From assembly GCF_041146795.1 (NCBI RefSeq), contig NC_135169.1, positions 15,290,352 to 15,354,351 on the forward strand: a stretch of DNA of 64,000 nucleotides, read 5' to 3'. The stretch is from Maylandia zebra (Eukaryota > Chordata > Actinopteri > Cichliformes > Cichlidae). A program made the position numbers and the translations under genes. Positions 32,793 through 44,699 of this stretch are shown here, one piece after another. The notes under the pieces are model-generated. The model was given only the letters and a program-made list of their open reading frames with translations, was not told the origin of the DNA and ran no database searches. The first letter of the stretch is position 1, and each line of letters starts with the position of its first letter.

Positions 32793-34158
32793 CGTCTTGC
32801 TTTCTGTGCACTTCTGGTGCAAGCTATCCGGCAACCAGCAGCTAGCTAGCTTAGCCCGGTCCCTACTGACCGAGTAAGGAAGGCCAAGGGTGCCAAAATT
32901 AAACGCGATTCAGAGCGACCCCTCCTTGTCAGCTATGAACAAAGCTATTATAGTTTCATTTTAAAATCAGATATTATTTAACACTTTTCCAATTCAGTTT
33001 AGCTTGAGTTAGTTTCCAGAGTGGGTAAGTTACTAAATTGTGAGAATTATTTTTCTGTCAATCCTAATTTCAATTATTTGCCTGTATGTATCAGGACATT
33101 TTGTTAAATTGATTGTTTTTCCCAAGGTAACATCTGAGTGAGACAAGGCTCAACACGGTTGGTTTATGCTTGAAGTACCCCGAGTTGTGTTCAATTTTGT
33201 ATCCATAACAAGTCCTTAATTGGGGTGGCATAAGGAGGACCCACAGGAAAAATAAAGTAAAGCAAAACTGTCATTTAATAAAAAATAGCTTTCAATAATA
33301 GTATTATTAATAGTAACCCATTAGTATTATATGAAAACGTGGTACTGCATAACAGTGTAAAAGTCAGTTGCTTAGAAATATGTAACCGTTTTACCAAGTA
33401 GAAAATCAGGTACACCCATTTACCTACTTAATATGACAAACTTTTCAGCCAACACCAACTCAACACTTCATGTATAGCCTGATTTATTCCTAAAATAGTC
33501 CTCGACACACTGGGTTTTCACAGTATAGTGAATTAATATAGTTGTTCAATGTCTGAAAACATTTCACAAATGTTATTCTGTAGTGTTAAAATTTACATGA
33601 TGCAATTTATGTTCTCCGGGATTCTTCTTCACGTCACTGAGTTAGATATTGAATAGTTTTCATCAGTTACAACCTATCAATAATGTAAGCATTTGCCCAA
33701 GCAATGCAGCCCAACGAGAAGCAACAGTGTACAGTCTAAAACCCCTTATTTGAATGACAATTTCAGCAAGAGAAGACAGATTAAAAACAAAATCTATTGG
33801 ATCTTTATTACTTTAAAAATTATGTACAAGTAAAAATACAAAAAACTTTGCCAGCATGCATGGAAAACAAAAATCAGTTATTTCAAAGAACATCTCATTT
33901 ATAGTCACAAAACTGCTAGCTTGTTTTCTGTTTAAGATTCATTTTATTTTTAAGATTAGATGACAGCCATCTTTCAAACTTCAACCTACAAAAAAAAACA
34001 AAAAAAACAAAAAACAAACAAAAAAAAAAAAACAAAAAACCCCTGCACAGCTGACTCATGTTTGATTGCAGGTCCATCAACGTTGAAGTCCGGCCTGAAA
34101 GTGAGATAAAGTTAGATCTGGAAGAGAAGAGTTCACAAGCAAAGCTGCAATCTAATGT

Positions 34159-34251
34159 TCGCTCAGACATCCAAGGAAGATTTGAACCATCTTCGGTGTT
34201 TAAACCTCTGGTGGAAACTACGAATGGCAGGAAAAATCATCATCACAGCGA
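34159..34251 (-). ncRNA. snord14: U14 box C/D snoRNA, copy 1 (host intron 7)
   Basis: The 93-nt RNA starts TCGCTGTGATGATG (terminal stem plus box C GUGAUGA) and ends GATGTCTGAGCGA (box D CUGA plus the other stem strand). The internal segment complementary to GGTGGAAACTACGAATGG pairs near the 5' end of 18S rRNA. The segment complementary to CATCCAAGGAAG sits next to box D and guides 2'-O-methylation of the C in 18S ACAUCC. Both are hallmarks of U14, needed for 18S maturation. Confidence 0.93.
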
Positions 34252-34425
34252 TAAACTCTTCAAAGACGCAAGACTTCAACAAGTAACCGTACATACCAGC
34301 TTTAACAGCCTGGAGAATCCACAGATTAGCCTTGGTATCCGTGGCAATTATCTCCCTGAAAGGGAGAATACAATTTAGTTCTTAGAACAAAGACATTCAA
34401 AAGTAGAGCTACAATCCTCTAATGT

Positions 34426-34514
34426 TCGCTCAGACATCCAAGGAAGATTTGAACCATCTTCGGTGTTTAAACCTCTGGTGGAAACTACGAATGGCAGGAA
34501 AAACATCACAGCGA
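34426..34514 (-). ncRNA. snord14: U14 box C/D snoRNA, copy 2 (host intron 6), atypical box C
   Basis: 89 nt. Box D, both 18S-complementary segments and the TCGC/GCGA stem are intact, but a 3-nt deletion leaves the 5' end as CGCTGTGATGTTTTT. Box C therefore reads GUGAUGU and not GUGAUGA. It may be weakened or non-functional. Confidence 0.85.
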
Positions 34515-34970
34515 ACATTCCCCTTCCACGTTTTAATAAAGACTGTAGCTTCACGGGCATTTAAGAAAAAAAAAAAAAAAAAAGTCCAAGTTATAGGGGA
34601 CACATCTACAACACCCCAGGACTTTAAAGCAGAGTACAAACTTGCAGATATAATGATATAATTTATATAGATATACAGATATAATTTTTTTTTTTTTTTA
34701 ATGGTCAAATGGTGATAATTAAAAAAGAAAAAAAAAAAAAAAAAAAAAAAAGGATCCAATATCTGTTTTTGTAACTACAGTGTCAAACATCATCATAGCC
34801 AAGAACAGCTTGTAATACGTACCAGCTTCAGGAACTCTGACCACCAACACTGGTGCTGGAGAGTCTGCAGGTTGATCCTTTACAGAAACATCCATTCAGC
34901 CTGAAAGTGAGATCGGGTTTAGGTCAGTACATAAAGCAGAAAGACACAAGATACAACAGGAATTAAATGT

Positions 34971-35063
34971 TCGCTCAGACATCCAAGGAAGATTTGAACC
35001 ATCTTTAGTCTGTAGACCTCTGGTGGAAACTACGAATGGCAGGAAAAATCATCATCACAGCGA
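34971..35063 (-). ncRNA. snord14: U14 box C/D snoRNA, copy 3 (host intron 5)
   Basis: 93 nt with box C GUGAUGA, box D CUGA, TCGC/GCGA stem and both 18S-pairing segments. The linker between them differs most from the other copies (TTAGTCTGTAGACCTC on the plus strand), as expected for the unconstrained part of U14. Confidence 0.92.
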
Positions 35064-35275
35064 AACAATTTCAAAAGGTAAAGTCCAAAATATTAACAAA
35101 TACATACCGGGAGCAGCTTTGGTGACACAACAGGTTTACAGCTGGTGGGCATAACTGAAGACGTTCATCCTGAAACAGAGATTGAGGCAGAGTCAGCTCT
35201 GAAAGAAGAAGTGTCAATAACAAGAGTTGTCTGTGAAGGTTCTCAGTCACCAACAAGAGTTAAACTTCAAAGTGT

Positions 35276-35367
35276 TCGCTCAGACATCCAAGGAAGACTT
35301 GAACCATCTTTGGTGTTTAAACCTCTGGTGGAAACTACGAATGGCAGGAAAAGCATCATCACAGCGA
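35276..35367 (-). ncRNA. snord14: U14 box C/D snoRNA, copy 4 (host intron 4)
   Basis: 92 nt. Starts TCGCTGTGATGATGCTTTT and ends TGTCTGAGCGA. Boxes, stem and both 18S-complementary segments are intact. Confidence 0.93.
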
Positions 35368-35633
35368 ACTGTAAACTCCTCAGAGCAGCTGTACCGCGAT
35401 CAAATGACATTTAATAACTTACCCAGAATCAGGTGCAGTGATGCTGATCCACATCTGCTCCTCTCTGTCCAGAACTCCCTGAACCCAGCATGCTAACCCA
35501 GCTGAACAGCTTCATGACTTTTACTGAAGGCCATTCTCTGCAACGACTGGCAGAAACACAAAATATGAATAGTTAGGAGCAAGAAGTGACAATCTGATTT
35601 AAAACAATATATATAAATAAAGATTCCCTTCAG

Positions 35634-35726
35634 TCGCTCAGACATCCAAGGAAGACTTGAACCATCTTTGGTGTTTAAACCTCTGGTGGAAACTACGAAT
35701 GGCAGGAAAAATCATCATCATAGCGA
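35634..35726 (-). ncRNA. snord14: U14 box C/D snoRNA, copy 5 (host intron 3)
   Basis: 93 nt. Box C is AUGAUGA (start TCGCTATGATGATG), still matching the RUGAUGA consensus. Box D, stem and both guide segments are intact. Confidence 0.93.
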
Positions 35727-36216
35727 CTGACTGGGGGTTTACAGATTTAAGACACTTTTCCAGGGGAAAAAAAGATTTAGATTCTCTCGGTATTTCAGAG
35801 AAAATATAAAGTAATTAAAATTTGCGTTCTCAATTTGTATGTCTAGAAATTAAAGACGTACACTGTACAGTCTACCCTGGAAAAAGCAGTTCAAAGAAAT
35901 CCTTAAAAACTGAAAATCACTATGCCCATGATGAGTGGGCTAGAGACCAGGCACAGATTTAACTGGTCTGCAAGTATTTTCTTACACTGTACAAGTTTTA
36001 GTTAATGCATCAGTGGGTAAGTTAACTGAAACTCACCTGCAGATTTTAGTTCTTGAGGAATTCACCCCATCTTGCATCCTGATGCACCAGAGCACCTTCC
36101 ACACAGTGCTGTCCCTGTTAAGCTCATTCTCTGTGGCTGATGGGAACCTGTGGAGACAATTGCTGCATTAGAAAGCCAGCATGTTAGCAGTAGCTGCTAA
36201 TTAGGAACAGCTAGTA

Positions 36217-36308
36217 ACGCTCAGACATCCAAGGAAGATTTGAACCATCTTTGGTGTTTAAACCTCTGGTGGAAACTACGAATGGCAGGAAAAACATCAT
36301 CACAGCGC
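36217..36308 (-). ncRNA. snord14: U14 box C/D snoRNA, copy 6 (host intron 2)
   Basis: 92 nt. Starts GCGCTGTGATGATG and ends TGTCTGAGCGT. The terminal stem differs in both strands but can still pair with one G-U. Boxes C and D and both 18S-complementary segments are intact. Confidence 0.92.
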
Positions 36309-37618
36309 AGGAAGACGCTTCATATGCATAACAAAAAGCACAAAGGAAAACTTACCTTGACTGTGCTGGAGACAAACTGTTGTGTGTGTCATCCTCGTCA
36401 AAAAGAACGCTGTTGAAGCATCAACATCAAGCTGAAAGAAGAAAACACCATTCAGTTAATAGTTCAAGGCCACGGTGACCAGAGTAACTGGATCTCAAGA
36501 GAGTTAAATCAGCACAATTACTACACATTAGCTTTTACACTAGTCTGCCGTTTCATCCAAAGTCTACAGATCTGTGCATCTACAAAAGGGCCAAGATCTT
36601 GACATCTTTAGCCTTTGCGATCTTGTTTTACTTAATTTATAAATACAGATTAGGCATAAAATGTTTTCTATGATTTAGCAGTTCCTATGACAATTTAGTA
36701 GGTGTGTGCATACCATGTATTTTCTTTTAAAGTAAAGAGTTCTTATTTGATTTTATTCAAGTGGCTATTTTACTGACACTGACAATTTGTAACTTTGCTA
36801 TGAAAACTACATTTCATTCTTATTAGTCTTAAATAAGTAACTGATTTCAAATCTGATTGCGGCAGACTTTTTTTAAATTATATCATGTAAATTATTCCTT
36901 TAATACAGGTTGGCTCTAAATTCGTACTTTTGCACTTTTTGTAGTTAGGAGGATTTTTAAAAATCATTTTATTTTTCATGCATTTTTAGTAAGTAACCCA
37001 TTCATTAATCGTATACCTAAAATAACTGAGCTTAATGCGGTTTCACCATATCTGATACCAAAGGTCTATTTCCCTGATTATAATTTGTGCAACACCCCCA
37101 CCACGTGTTCAGCTGATGGAAATTTCTGGATACTCCTTGCTTATCGTTTTAAATAAAGGGCGCGTTTAAAAAAAATAGTAATAAAATTGTAAAAAATTAT
37201 AAAACAATTGAGCTACTATTGACATGCCTATTGATAAAACTTAAAATTATTACATCTTCAGTCACATTTTAGACCCTCTTCATGCCACCATATGGTTTTA
37301 ATTTATATATCACTTGTATGTATGACTGACGCAGCGGTGTAACTAACTGAACCGTAATTAACTCTGAATAAACTCTACAGACGTGATGTTACGAGAAAAC
37401 CACGTGACAAGTTTACAACGACTCCCACACAATCTGCCACCATCCGTGAAATAAACGCCTCATCGCTGGTAAATATCGGCACGTTACATCTCAACACAAA
37501 GTAATTAATAAATACAACGTTACATTTATTAAATCAAATAAAGATTAAACGCATATTTACCCAGACGGAGACCAACACACTCCACCTCGACTGCAGGCTC
37601 AAATGACGGAACACAGAG

Positions 37619-38098
37619 TTCCTCACCCTTTTATCTACAGGCGGCGACTAAATGGTGTAATTCAGTTTTACCGCCGCCTGCTGGACCGGAGGCTGAACTG
37701 ACACAGTTAGTGCCTTCTTTTTAAAATGTTATGTATTAATTTCACGTAAATAAATAACTAATGCATGTCAAACAATTTTGAGTGGATTAAAGGTTGATCA
37801 GAGGGAGAGAGACACAGAGATAAAGAGAGAGAGAGCCTCCCTCACTGTCACTGAATAACTGACTAACAGAACAGCCAATCACCTCTGCCCTGTACTCTCC
37901 ATCTCGCTCCTGATTGGTGGATGCTGCAAAGATGACTGTTTGGTGCGTTCCTCCTCTTCCCCTCCTCTTCATCCCCTCCCTCCTCTGTGTGGTGGTGCTG
38001 CTGCTGCAAGCTGCTGGTGTTGCCGTGACGATGATATCCTCCCACACACACACACACACTAAGAGGACAGGCAGCAAACAAGACGCTCTCGTGACGCG
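37619..38098. promoter_or_regulatory. Head-to-head promoter region: snoRNA host gene (-) and trim2 (+)
   Basis: About 480 bp separates the start of the minus-strand host gene from the candidate trim2 first exon. It contains CCAAT boxes in both orientations (AGCCAATCACC near 37873 and TGATTGGTGG near 37911) and a TAAAAG box near 37632 for the leftward gene. Regions near each start are richer in CG than the surrounding DNA (CGGCGACT, ACCGCCGCC). Start sites are not proven. Confidence 0.5.
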
Positions 38099-38154
38099 AT
38101 GGCTTCAGGCTGGAGAACAGACAGCAGTGATCGGCTGCGTCTGAGGAAAACATG
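38099..38154 (+). CDS. trim2: Candidate first coding exon of trim2
   Basis: ATG followed by an open frame (MASGWRTDSSDRLRLRKT) ends at a near-ideal donor ATG|GTGAGT in phase 2. The short TRIM2 isoform also begins with MAS. It cannot join in frame directly to the exon at 48532 (phase 0), so an intermediate exon is required if it is coding. It could instead be 5' UTR. Confidence 0.4.
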
Positions 38155-38679
38155 GTGAGTGCTCTCTTTAATTTCCAAGATGAGAGGACAGACGGACGAC
38201 TGCGTGGACAGATGGATGGCTGGATGATTGATGGGTGGAGGAATGTGTGAGGATGACAGCAGCAGCAGCTGTAGCATGCTGTGTTTTCTTGATAGGGAGA
38301 GAGAGAGGGAAGAGGGGAGGATGGACAGACTGCAGATGGATGAAGGTGGAGGACTGAATGAATGAATGCATGAAGAAACTGATCAGCTTTAAAGCACATA
38401 CAAGCCTGTGTGTGTGAGTGTGTATGTGTTTGTGTGTGTGTGTGTGTGTGCTGCCAGGCCTGTAAATGCAGGTTAGCATCCTGAGTGCTAACAGTAACAG
38501 TAGGTACGTCACTCCTGTGAACCAAAACTGGGCTGATCTGCTTTCATTTCTACAGCCACATATAAACAGACAAACACATACAGATATGGATGGATTAGCA
38601 AACAGACAGTAGGGGCAGGGAGCAGCAGGTCAGAGCTTGTTTGATGTTTGAAGTTAATGCTTCTTTATTTAAAGTCAGT

Positions 38680-40180
38680 CGAGTGACTACAAAAAATAAA
38701 CTGACCACAGAGATGAAGAGAAGATGTTGAAATTACTGAAAAGATGCCAAATAAGCAATAATGATACAGAAAAAAAGCCAGAAGACATGAAAAACATCTA
38801 CAAGAACAAGCAAAAATGACTAAAGAAGATATGAAAAAGGCACAAAATCGCTGCAAAGAGACCCAAAACTGAAAGTTAAAAGCATAAAAAAATAACAGAG
38901 AAAAAAACACAAAGACACAAAACTACAAAGAAAATCAAACCGACTGCAAAAGAAATGCAACAGTTAAAAATGTGCAAAATCTCCCCAAAGACGCATTGAG
39001 TCACCACAAAGCGAAGCAAAGCAATCAAAAATGCAAAAAAAACATATGCAAAGCCATAAAAAAAGTACTCCGAAAGAAGAAAAACAACTGAAAAAAATCA
39101 CTAAAGAGATGCTAAATAACTTTTAACAGATGCAAACATTCAACAAACAAATAACAAATGTAAAGAGATACTAAATTAAAAAGACAAGACACATCTGACT
39201 ATTCTCTTCTGCTTATCCAACACCAAGATAAAAATCTAACATCATAAAAAACACAAAGATTTATAAAATGAAAATAAAAGAAACATTGTAAAATTACAAT
39301 AAAGAGACACAAAATTAGCATGAAAAGATGCAAAACAGCTACAATGACACACAAAACGACCACAACAGATTTCACACACACAAAAATCATCTCCACACAG
39401 AAAAAAACCCTGAATAGGAAACAAAAACTGTAAATCACTACACAGACACACCAGCAACCAGAACAGAGGCAAAATGCTACAAAGACGAGCATTAAAAGAT
39501 GCAAAATCACTGCGAAGGCGAACAAAATAAATAAGAGTCACAAAACATTAAGGATGGACCAGGACTTCATTATCATCACAGTTATTGTGTTACATTTAAG
39601 TTTGTAACTAAATAGTTAGAGGTTTTGTAAATGGTCGTATCCAGGACAATCTAACCCTGATAACTGAGCTTAAGTGTTTGAGTTCAAGTATGTTATGACC
39701 ACATGGTCAGTAGTGACAAGCATGAAAATATATGTCTGCAGGATGAACTGGATGAACTACAAATTACTCAAGAAGGAGCAAAGCTACTAGAAAACACATC
39801 AAAAAGATTACTAATCATCCATTTACTTAACAGCTCATCCAATATAGTCTATCCTAGGTGAGTGCAGAGTGACAAGCTGGGTCACAGAAAAGACTTTAAA
39901 GAAAAACAAGATGAGAGAAGGAGCCAGAAAACTAAGAAACAAAAACAGAAATTTGACTATAAAAAGAAAAAAAATATGCACGAAGAAGTGCAAATTGCAA
40001 ACAAGCATAAAGATAGTGAAAAAGAGGTGCTTTGATGAAATCTGTAAACTGGGCATAAAATTAAAAAGCCTACAAAGACAAATAAATAGATGAAGTGATG
40101 AAACATTTTCAATAGAAACCATGGAGAAAGAAAAAGGTAATTACAACTTATAGAAGAGAGACAGAGGAGTGATTAAAACA
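38680..40180 (+). repeat. Decayed A-rich minisatellite-like region
   Basis: It is built of loosely repeated ACAAAATGACTACAAAGA-like and GATGCAAAAACAC-like words, at irregular spacing and nearly without T runs. The strand asymmetry produces long minus-strand Phe/Cys-rich ORFs that are not genes. Repeat order is clearest from 38690 to 39540. Confidence 0.65.
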
Positions 40181-43100
40181 AAGAGAAAAACAGAAACATT
40201 CCCACGGGAATACAAAGGGAGACAGATCAGATTACCTGACTCTGTGTGTATGTGTGTGATGCCACACTGTATATTTACTGGCAAGCTCTTCAGAAACTGG
40301 TTCCACTGGTACGTTTCTCAGGCTGCAGGCAGGATGTTTTGTTTTTTTTCTTTTGACTTCTAAAGAAATCTCACAATCCTCTAATGGACGCTGCTCTGCT
40401 GAGCCAACATGATGTAAGTCTCTCTCTAATTAAATCAAAGTATTTCATTTGTAATAACCAGCCTTTTGTTTAACCGGCATTCAAAATCAAGTGAAATTAA
40501 TGTATTACTATGTCAGGTGCCCGTGATGTCTATCTTTTAATGAATACAACAACTTTGATTACGTACTATTTCTGATTTAAATGATGACTTTCCATTCAGC
40601 GCGTGCTGTTAGCTTATAAAATGTTCATATATATGTAATTAGTTAAGAGTTTCAGTTTCTTCCTTTGGAGTTACTGCACTGAATCATTCACTTCCATCCT
40701 TCTATGTCCTCCATATTTCTTGAATGCCAAGCAGTAACTTAGAGTTGCCTTACTTCTAACTTTAAGCCTCAACAAAATCCAAACAAATAAGCTATTAAAA
40801 ACAAACAAACTTGCAAACAAAGGTTTATGGAAGCTGTACAAAATTTGTACAGCTTCCATAAAGAGAGAAACTAGAGAAACACACAGGCCAAAAGCATTCT
40901 TTGTAGCAGGCTGTAAATATTTCTGATGTACACATGGGATTCTAACAGAGCTGTGTATGGAGATCTACTCATGTTTGGAGCCTCTAGTGGTCCATAGAGG
41001 AACTGCAGTTTTTTGGACTTGAGCATGACCTTTTAACCCTTGACACTGTAGATGCTTTATGAGCATATTTAGTTTATCGACAGTGAGCGGCCCAAGTTGA
41101 TCACAATTTATCTTTAAATGGTAAGACTGTGAATGCAGATGAGTTAACAGCAGTTTGAGCTCATCTGGCCAAAGAACCATTGAGGTGAGGCATCCGTCCT
41201 TCCACAGTTCACAAGAATCATTCTTCCTCCTACAGTATTTGTCAGATTTTGGTGAAACTTGCACACAATGATCACCTAATAGGTCTTCACCCAAAGCCAA
41301 GGTCAAAGTTAAGGTAATAACCTGTGAATAGTGATGAACTGTGAGATCGATGAACTACTACATTGTTGATGTTACTGTTTATAATCTTTTTGAAGAGAGC
41401 AAAGTGACTCCTACAGAATTACTTTTACAATGAAACTGTCCATGATAGATATATTTTGGGTTTTTAGTCAGTGCTGTACCTCTACTAAAGTGGGGAACGA
41501 CGAGAAAATATCTCAGTTCAAGACCACTGTGATCAAAAGATGACGATCATTTTCTTCTGCAGTAATTTACATTTGCTGGGAGTTCCCGGTCCATTCATTA
41601 AGATACAGGGAAAAGCAGAAGCAGGGAGATGAGCAGCATGACAAAACATGAACACTAGGAGCTGAAATGGAGGTGGGTTGAAAGCAGCTTGCAGATGTGC
41701 ACCAACAGCAACTGTGGGCAGGTTAAAGCAACTTATATAGCGTCCTGTGTGAAATTTACCAGCTGGAATTGTGGATGGGTTTGACTTGTAGCTGATATAG
41801 ATCTGAGCAATATAGTGTAGCTATTCCTCAAAATAGTGTGAGAAGATTAAACACAGACATCAGTGTGAACCCGTGTATGGGAGAACATGCAGATACATGC
41901 AAAGCATTGATGAATCGCTGACTCTTCTTTATGAATCTGTGAGGAAAGAAAACAAAACAGAGAGAAAGGGTTCGATTGTCTCTTTGCACTGTGGCAGTTA
42001 CAGGCAGCCACCACACACAAGTGCACACAAACACCCAAACACAGCAAAAGCATTGTAGAGCAAAGAAGGACTGAGAAGAAAGAAGAGTGGAAAGAAGGGA
42101 AATGTCAGAAAAATAATTTCCTTCAATGTGCCACGTTTGTGTGTGTGTGTGTTTCAGACAGACATAAAGTGTGAGCTTGTCTGTGTAAGGTTGCTTTCAC
42201 ATCAGTCGAGGTCGTGTTTTCTGGGGGAGGAGGTGTTAAAACAGGATTATATACAAGATCACAGAGAACTCGTAACCATAATCCCTCCTCTTTATGAATT
42301 ATTCATGAAAATATTCCTTTTTATATTTTACCCACAGATATGGGAGTGTATATGCTTTGGCTGAGCAAAGTGACAATGAAAAATAAACCTAGACACCAGA
42401 CACAAAGAGAGAAGGAAAACAGTCAGGCTTCCAAAAACAGCACTGCTCATAACCTTGTTTTGTCAACTAGTTTAAATTTACATGGATTTACAGCAAAAGA
42501 AAAGCAGCCAATTACTTAAAACTGAAAACATAAAAACAACATTTTCTCTTATAAAAATGATATTATTTATGGCTTTTACACTTACCAGTTTTTATTTACA
42601 TACATGTTAATTCATAGTAATATGGTAATTTAACTTACTTTTATTAAAAAGTCAAGTGAGTTTATTTTCTTTAATTCTTCTAGCAATTAAATAAAAATGT
42701 TAAATTTATAAGAAAGAGAAAAAAAGAAAAATCAAAAACATTTGCAAACCATAATTAAGAACACAATTATTCATGCAAAAACAACATTTACTGTTCACAA
42801 AAGCACACAGTTAGTCATTCGTCACATGTGTAATAAAATATGACATTCATTTTATTTTTTATTGTATTTTGATTTATTTGCAGTGGTGTAGAGTATACAC
42901 ATAGTAGTTAGTATTAAATGTTCGTAAATGTAAAGTTATTTTAATCCTTGCATATGAAACACGTAACATGTTTCATTAGATGCATGTCCCCCCTTAACCC
43001 ACAGGCAGTGATCCTGCATCTGTTATGGGGTTTCCTGCTTTATGTGTACAGTGCACTGTACACTGGTAGTGTGCATTTAGTTAAAGTGTTGTTGTTTTTA

Positions 43101-43869
43101 AAGAACTGACAGATTAATGTTTTTTTCTCCATTTTCAGTGGAACAAATTGAGCTTTTTTCTATCATGTGCTGTGGGACCATAGCTAAAAGTCTATTTTTA
43201 GTTTAGGCGTTCACACTGATTCAGCATTATTACCACCATCTCTGTGACTTTAACATGATAGTAAAAAGAAAAAGCAAAAAAAAAAATTAACCAAAAAAAC
43301 AGACCTGGAACACTTTGTGAACCGAGCCATAATCATTGCAGCTCTCAGCACACTGCCAGCTAAATTTAGACTAAATTTCTGGGATTATAGAGGACATGAT
43401 TGCTTCACTTTTTGGTGTATTTCCTTCTAGCTGGTGAACCCCCTCACCCCAGTCCTATGCAGTCTGTTACTATGGAAACCAGAACCTCCCTCCCCACCCG
43501 GCTCCCTCTCTGTTCTCCATCACTTTGAAGACATTTTGTTGACCTACATTACTGCTTCCAGAAGCTCTTCATAGTATTTTACTCCACATTTGCTGTTCCT
43601 GGTGGTCCAACAAGCAACAACATGCAGTCATCCCCCTGTTTGTGGCATCTGTCCATGGGCTTCCTATACAGGTTAAGCTTGATGTATCGTACCACTTGGG
43701 AGGCTATCCAGTCAGGTGAAATATTAAACCCACTTTTAATGCATTATGTTTACATGATAGAGGGTGAGTAGCAACCAGGTGCAGCCAATTAAATGCATGT
43801 GGTTAACTGCTTATCAACACCTCTATAAAACTGAAATTTTGATAGTCGTCAAATGTGAAGCCATCTGTG

Positions 43870-44160
43870 CAACAGCATAAACTTGGTCCAAATTGGGTCA
43901 TGCAAAAGGAAAATTATCCCAAGCACACAAGTGAATGTTTAACAGAATGGCTGAAAAAGAAAAGAACCAAGATGCTGCAACGGCCCACTCACGTCCAGAT
44001 GTCACCCTGACTGAAATGCAGTGGTGGGACATTAAGGGAGCTGTGCATAGATGAACTCTAGCAAACCTCAAACAGCTGAGGCAATGTTGTAAAGACATAA
44101 AACGTGTAAAGAAGAGTGGCCATAATCCCTCCACAACAATGTGAGAGACTGATAAAGTCA
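43870..44160 (+). mobile_element. Degraded Tc1-like transposase relic
   Basis: The plus strand, read across frames, gives ENYPKHTSECLTEWLKKKRT, then RPTHVQMSP, then CERL near the end. This is the order of the Tc1 C-terminal catalytic domain (DNDPKHTS ... SPDLNPIE ... ). Stops and substitutions are many. Confidence 0.65.
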
Positions 44161-44699
44161 TGGTTCTTTAATGTGCTGAATCATGCAGTGTCGTTTTAAA
44201 AGAGTTTTTCACCAGACAACATAGAGTCCTGTGAAAAAAACCCTTTCTTTTTCATGTGAATATATCAGCATTTGTGTATTTTTTCCAGCTAGTACACATA
44301 GTACTATAAACACACGTTTATATTGGCAACTGGAAAAACTTTGTCGATATTAATTAGCAGTTCCCGGGAAAGTTGGAAGAGTTTTTAGAGGCAAATAGTA
44401 GCCTTTTAACAATAAACCAGTGGACATGTATGTTACCTCTCATAAAACCTCTCAAATGCAGCATTAATTAAATGCATTTGAAATATGGAATCCAATCCAA
44501 TTTAATAGCAACTTAAAGCCAGGAAATATTAACATAAATCAAACAGCGTCATATCAAAATATTAAAGTGAGACTATGCCAAACAAAGCCGACAGTACTAA
44601 AGCTTGATTCATTAGCTAACATTAAGAAAGGCCAGAAAGAGGACCAGGCTGGCTAGACAAGACAATTTAAACCACTTTTATCTACATTTAAATCAAATA

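Larger units (their letters stand above)
33790..37618 (-). ncRNA. Multi-exon U14 snoRNA host gene (apparently non-coding)
   Basis: Eight exons are inferred from GT-AG sites: about 37618-37561, 36431-36356, 36147-36037, 35546-35423, 35169-35108, 34900-34823, 34355-34297 and 34094 to about 33790. Introns 2-7 each contain exactly one SNORD14 copy, the one-snoRNA-per-intron layout of dedicated snoRNA host genes. Several acceptors are near copies of each other (CTCACTTTCAG, CTGTTTCAG). Exons show no sustained frame and do not encode HSPA8 or RPS13, the hosts of U14 in mammals, so the spliced RNA is probably a by-product. A TAAAAG box lies upstream of the first exon at about 37632. The last exon has AATAAA signals on the minus strand at 33949-33944 and 33809-33804. 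Exact transcript ends are inference. Confidence 0.8.

Noticed and set aside
34058..35496. Plus-strand ORFs repeating a VRSDIQGR...TTNGRK-type peptide
   Set aside because: They are antisense translations of the U14 snoRNA copies, not a repeated protein.
33790..37618. The host gene being hspa8 or rps13
   Set aside because: These are U14 hosts in mammals, but none of the exons here encodes either protein.
37787..38525. Minus-strand ORFs over the trim2 5' region
   Set aside because: They arise from GT/CA and GA/TC microsatellite-like sequence. No family similarity.
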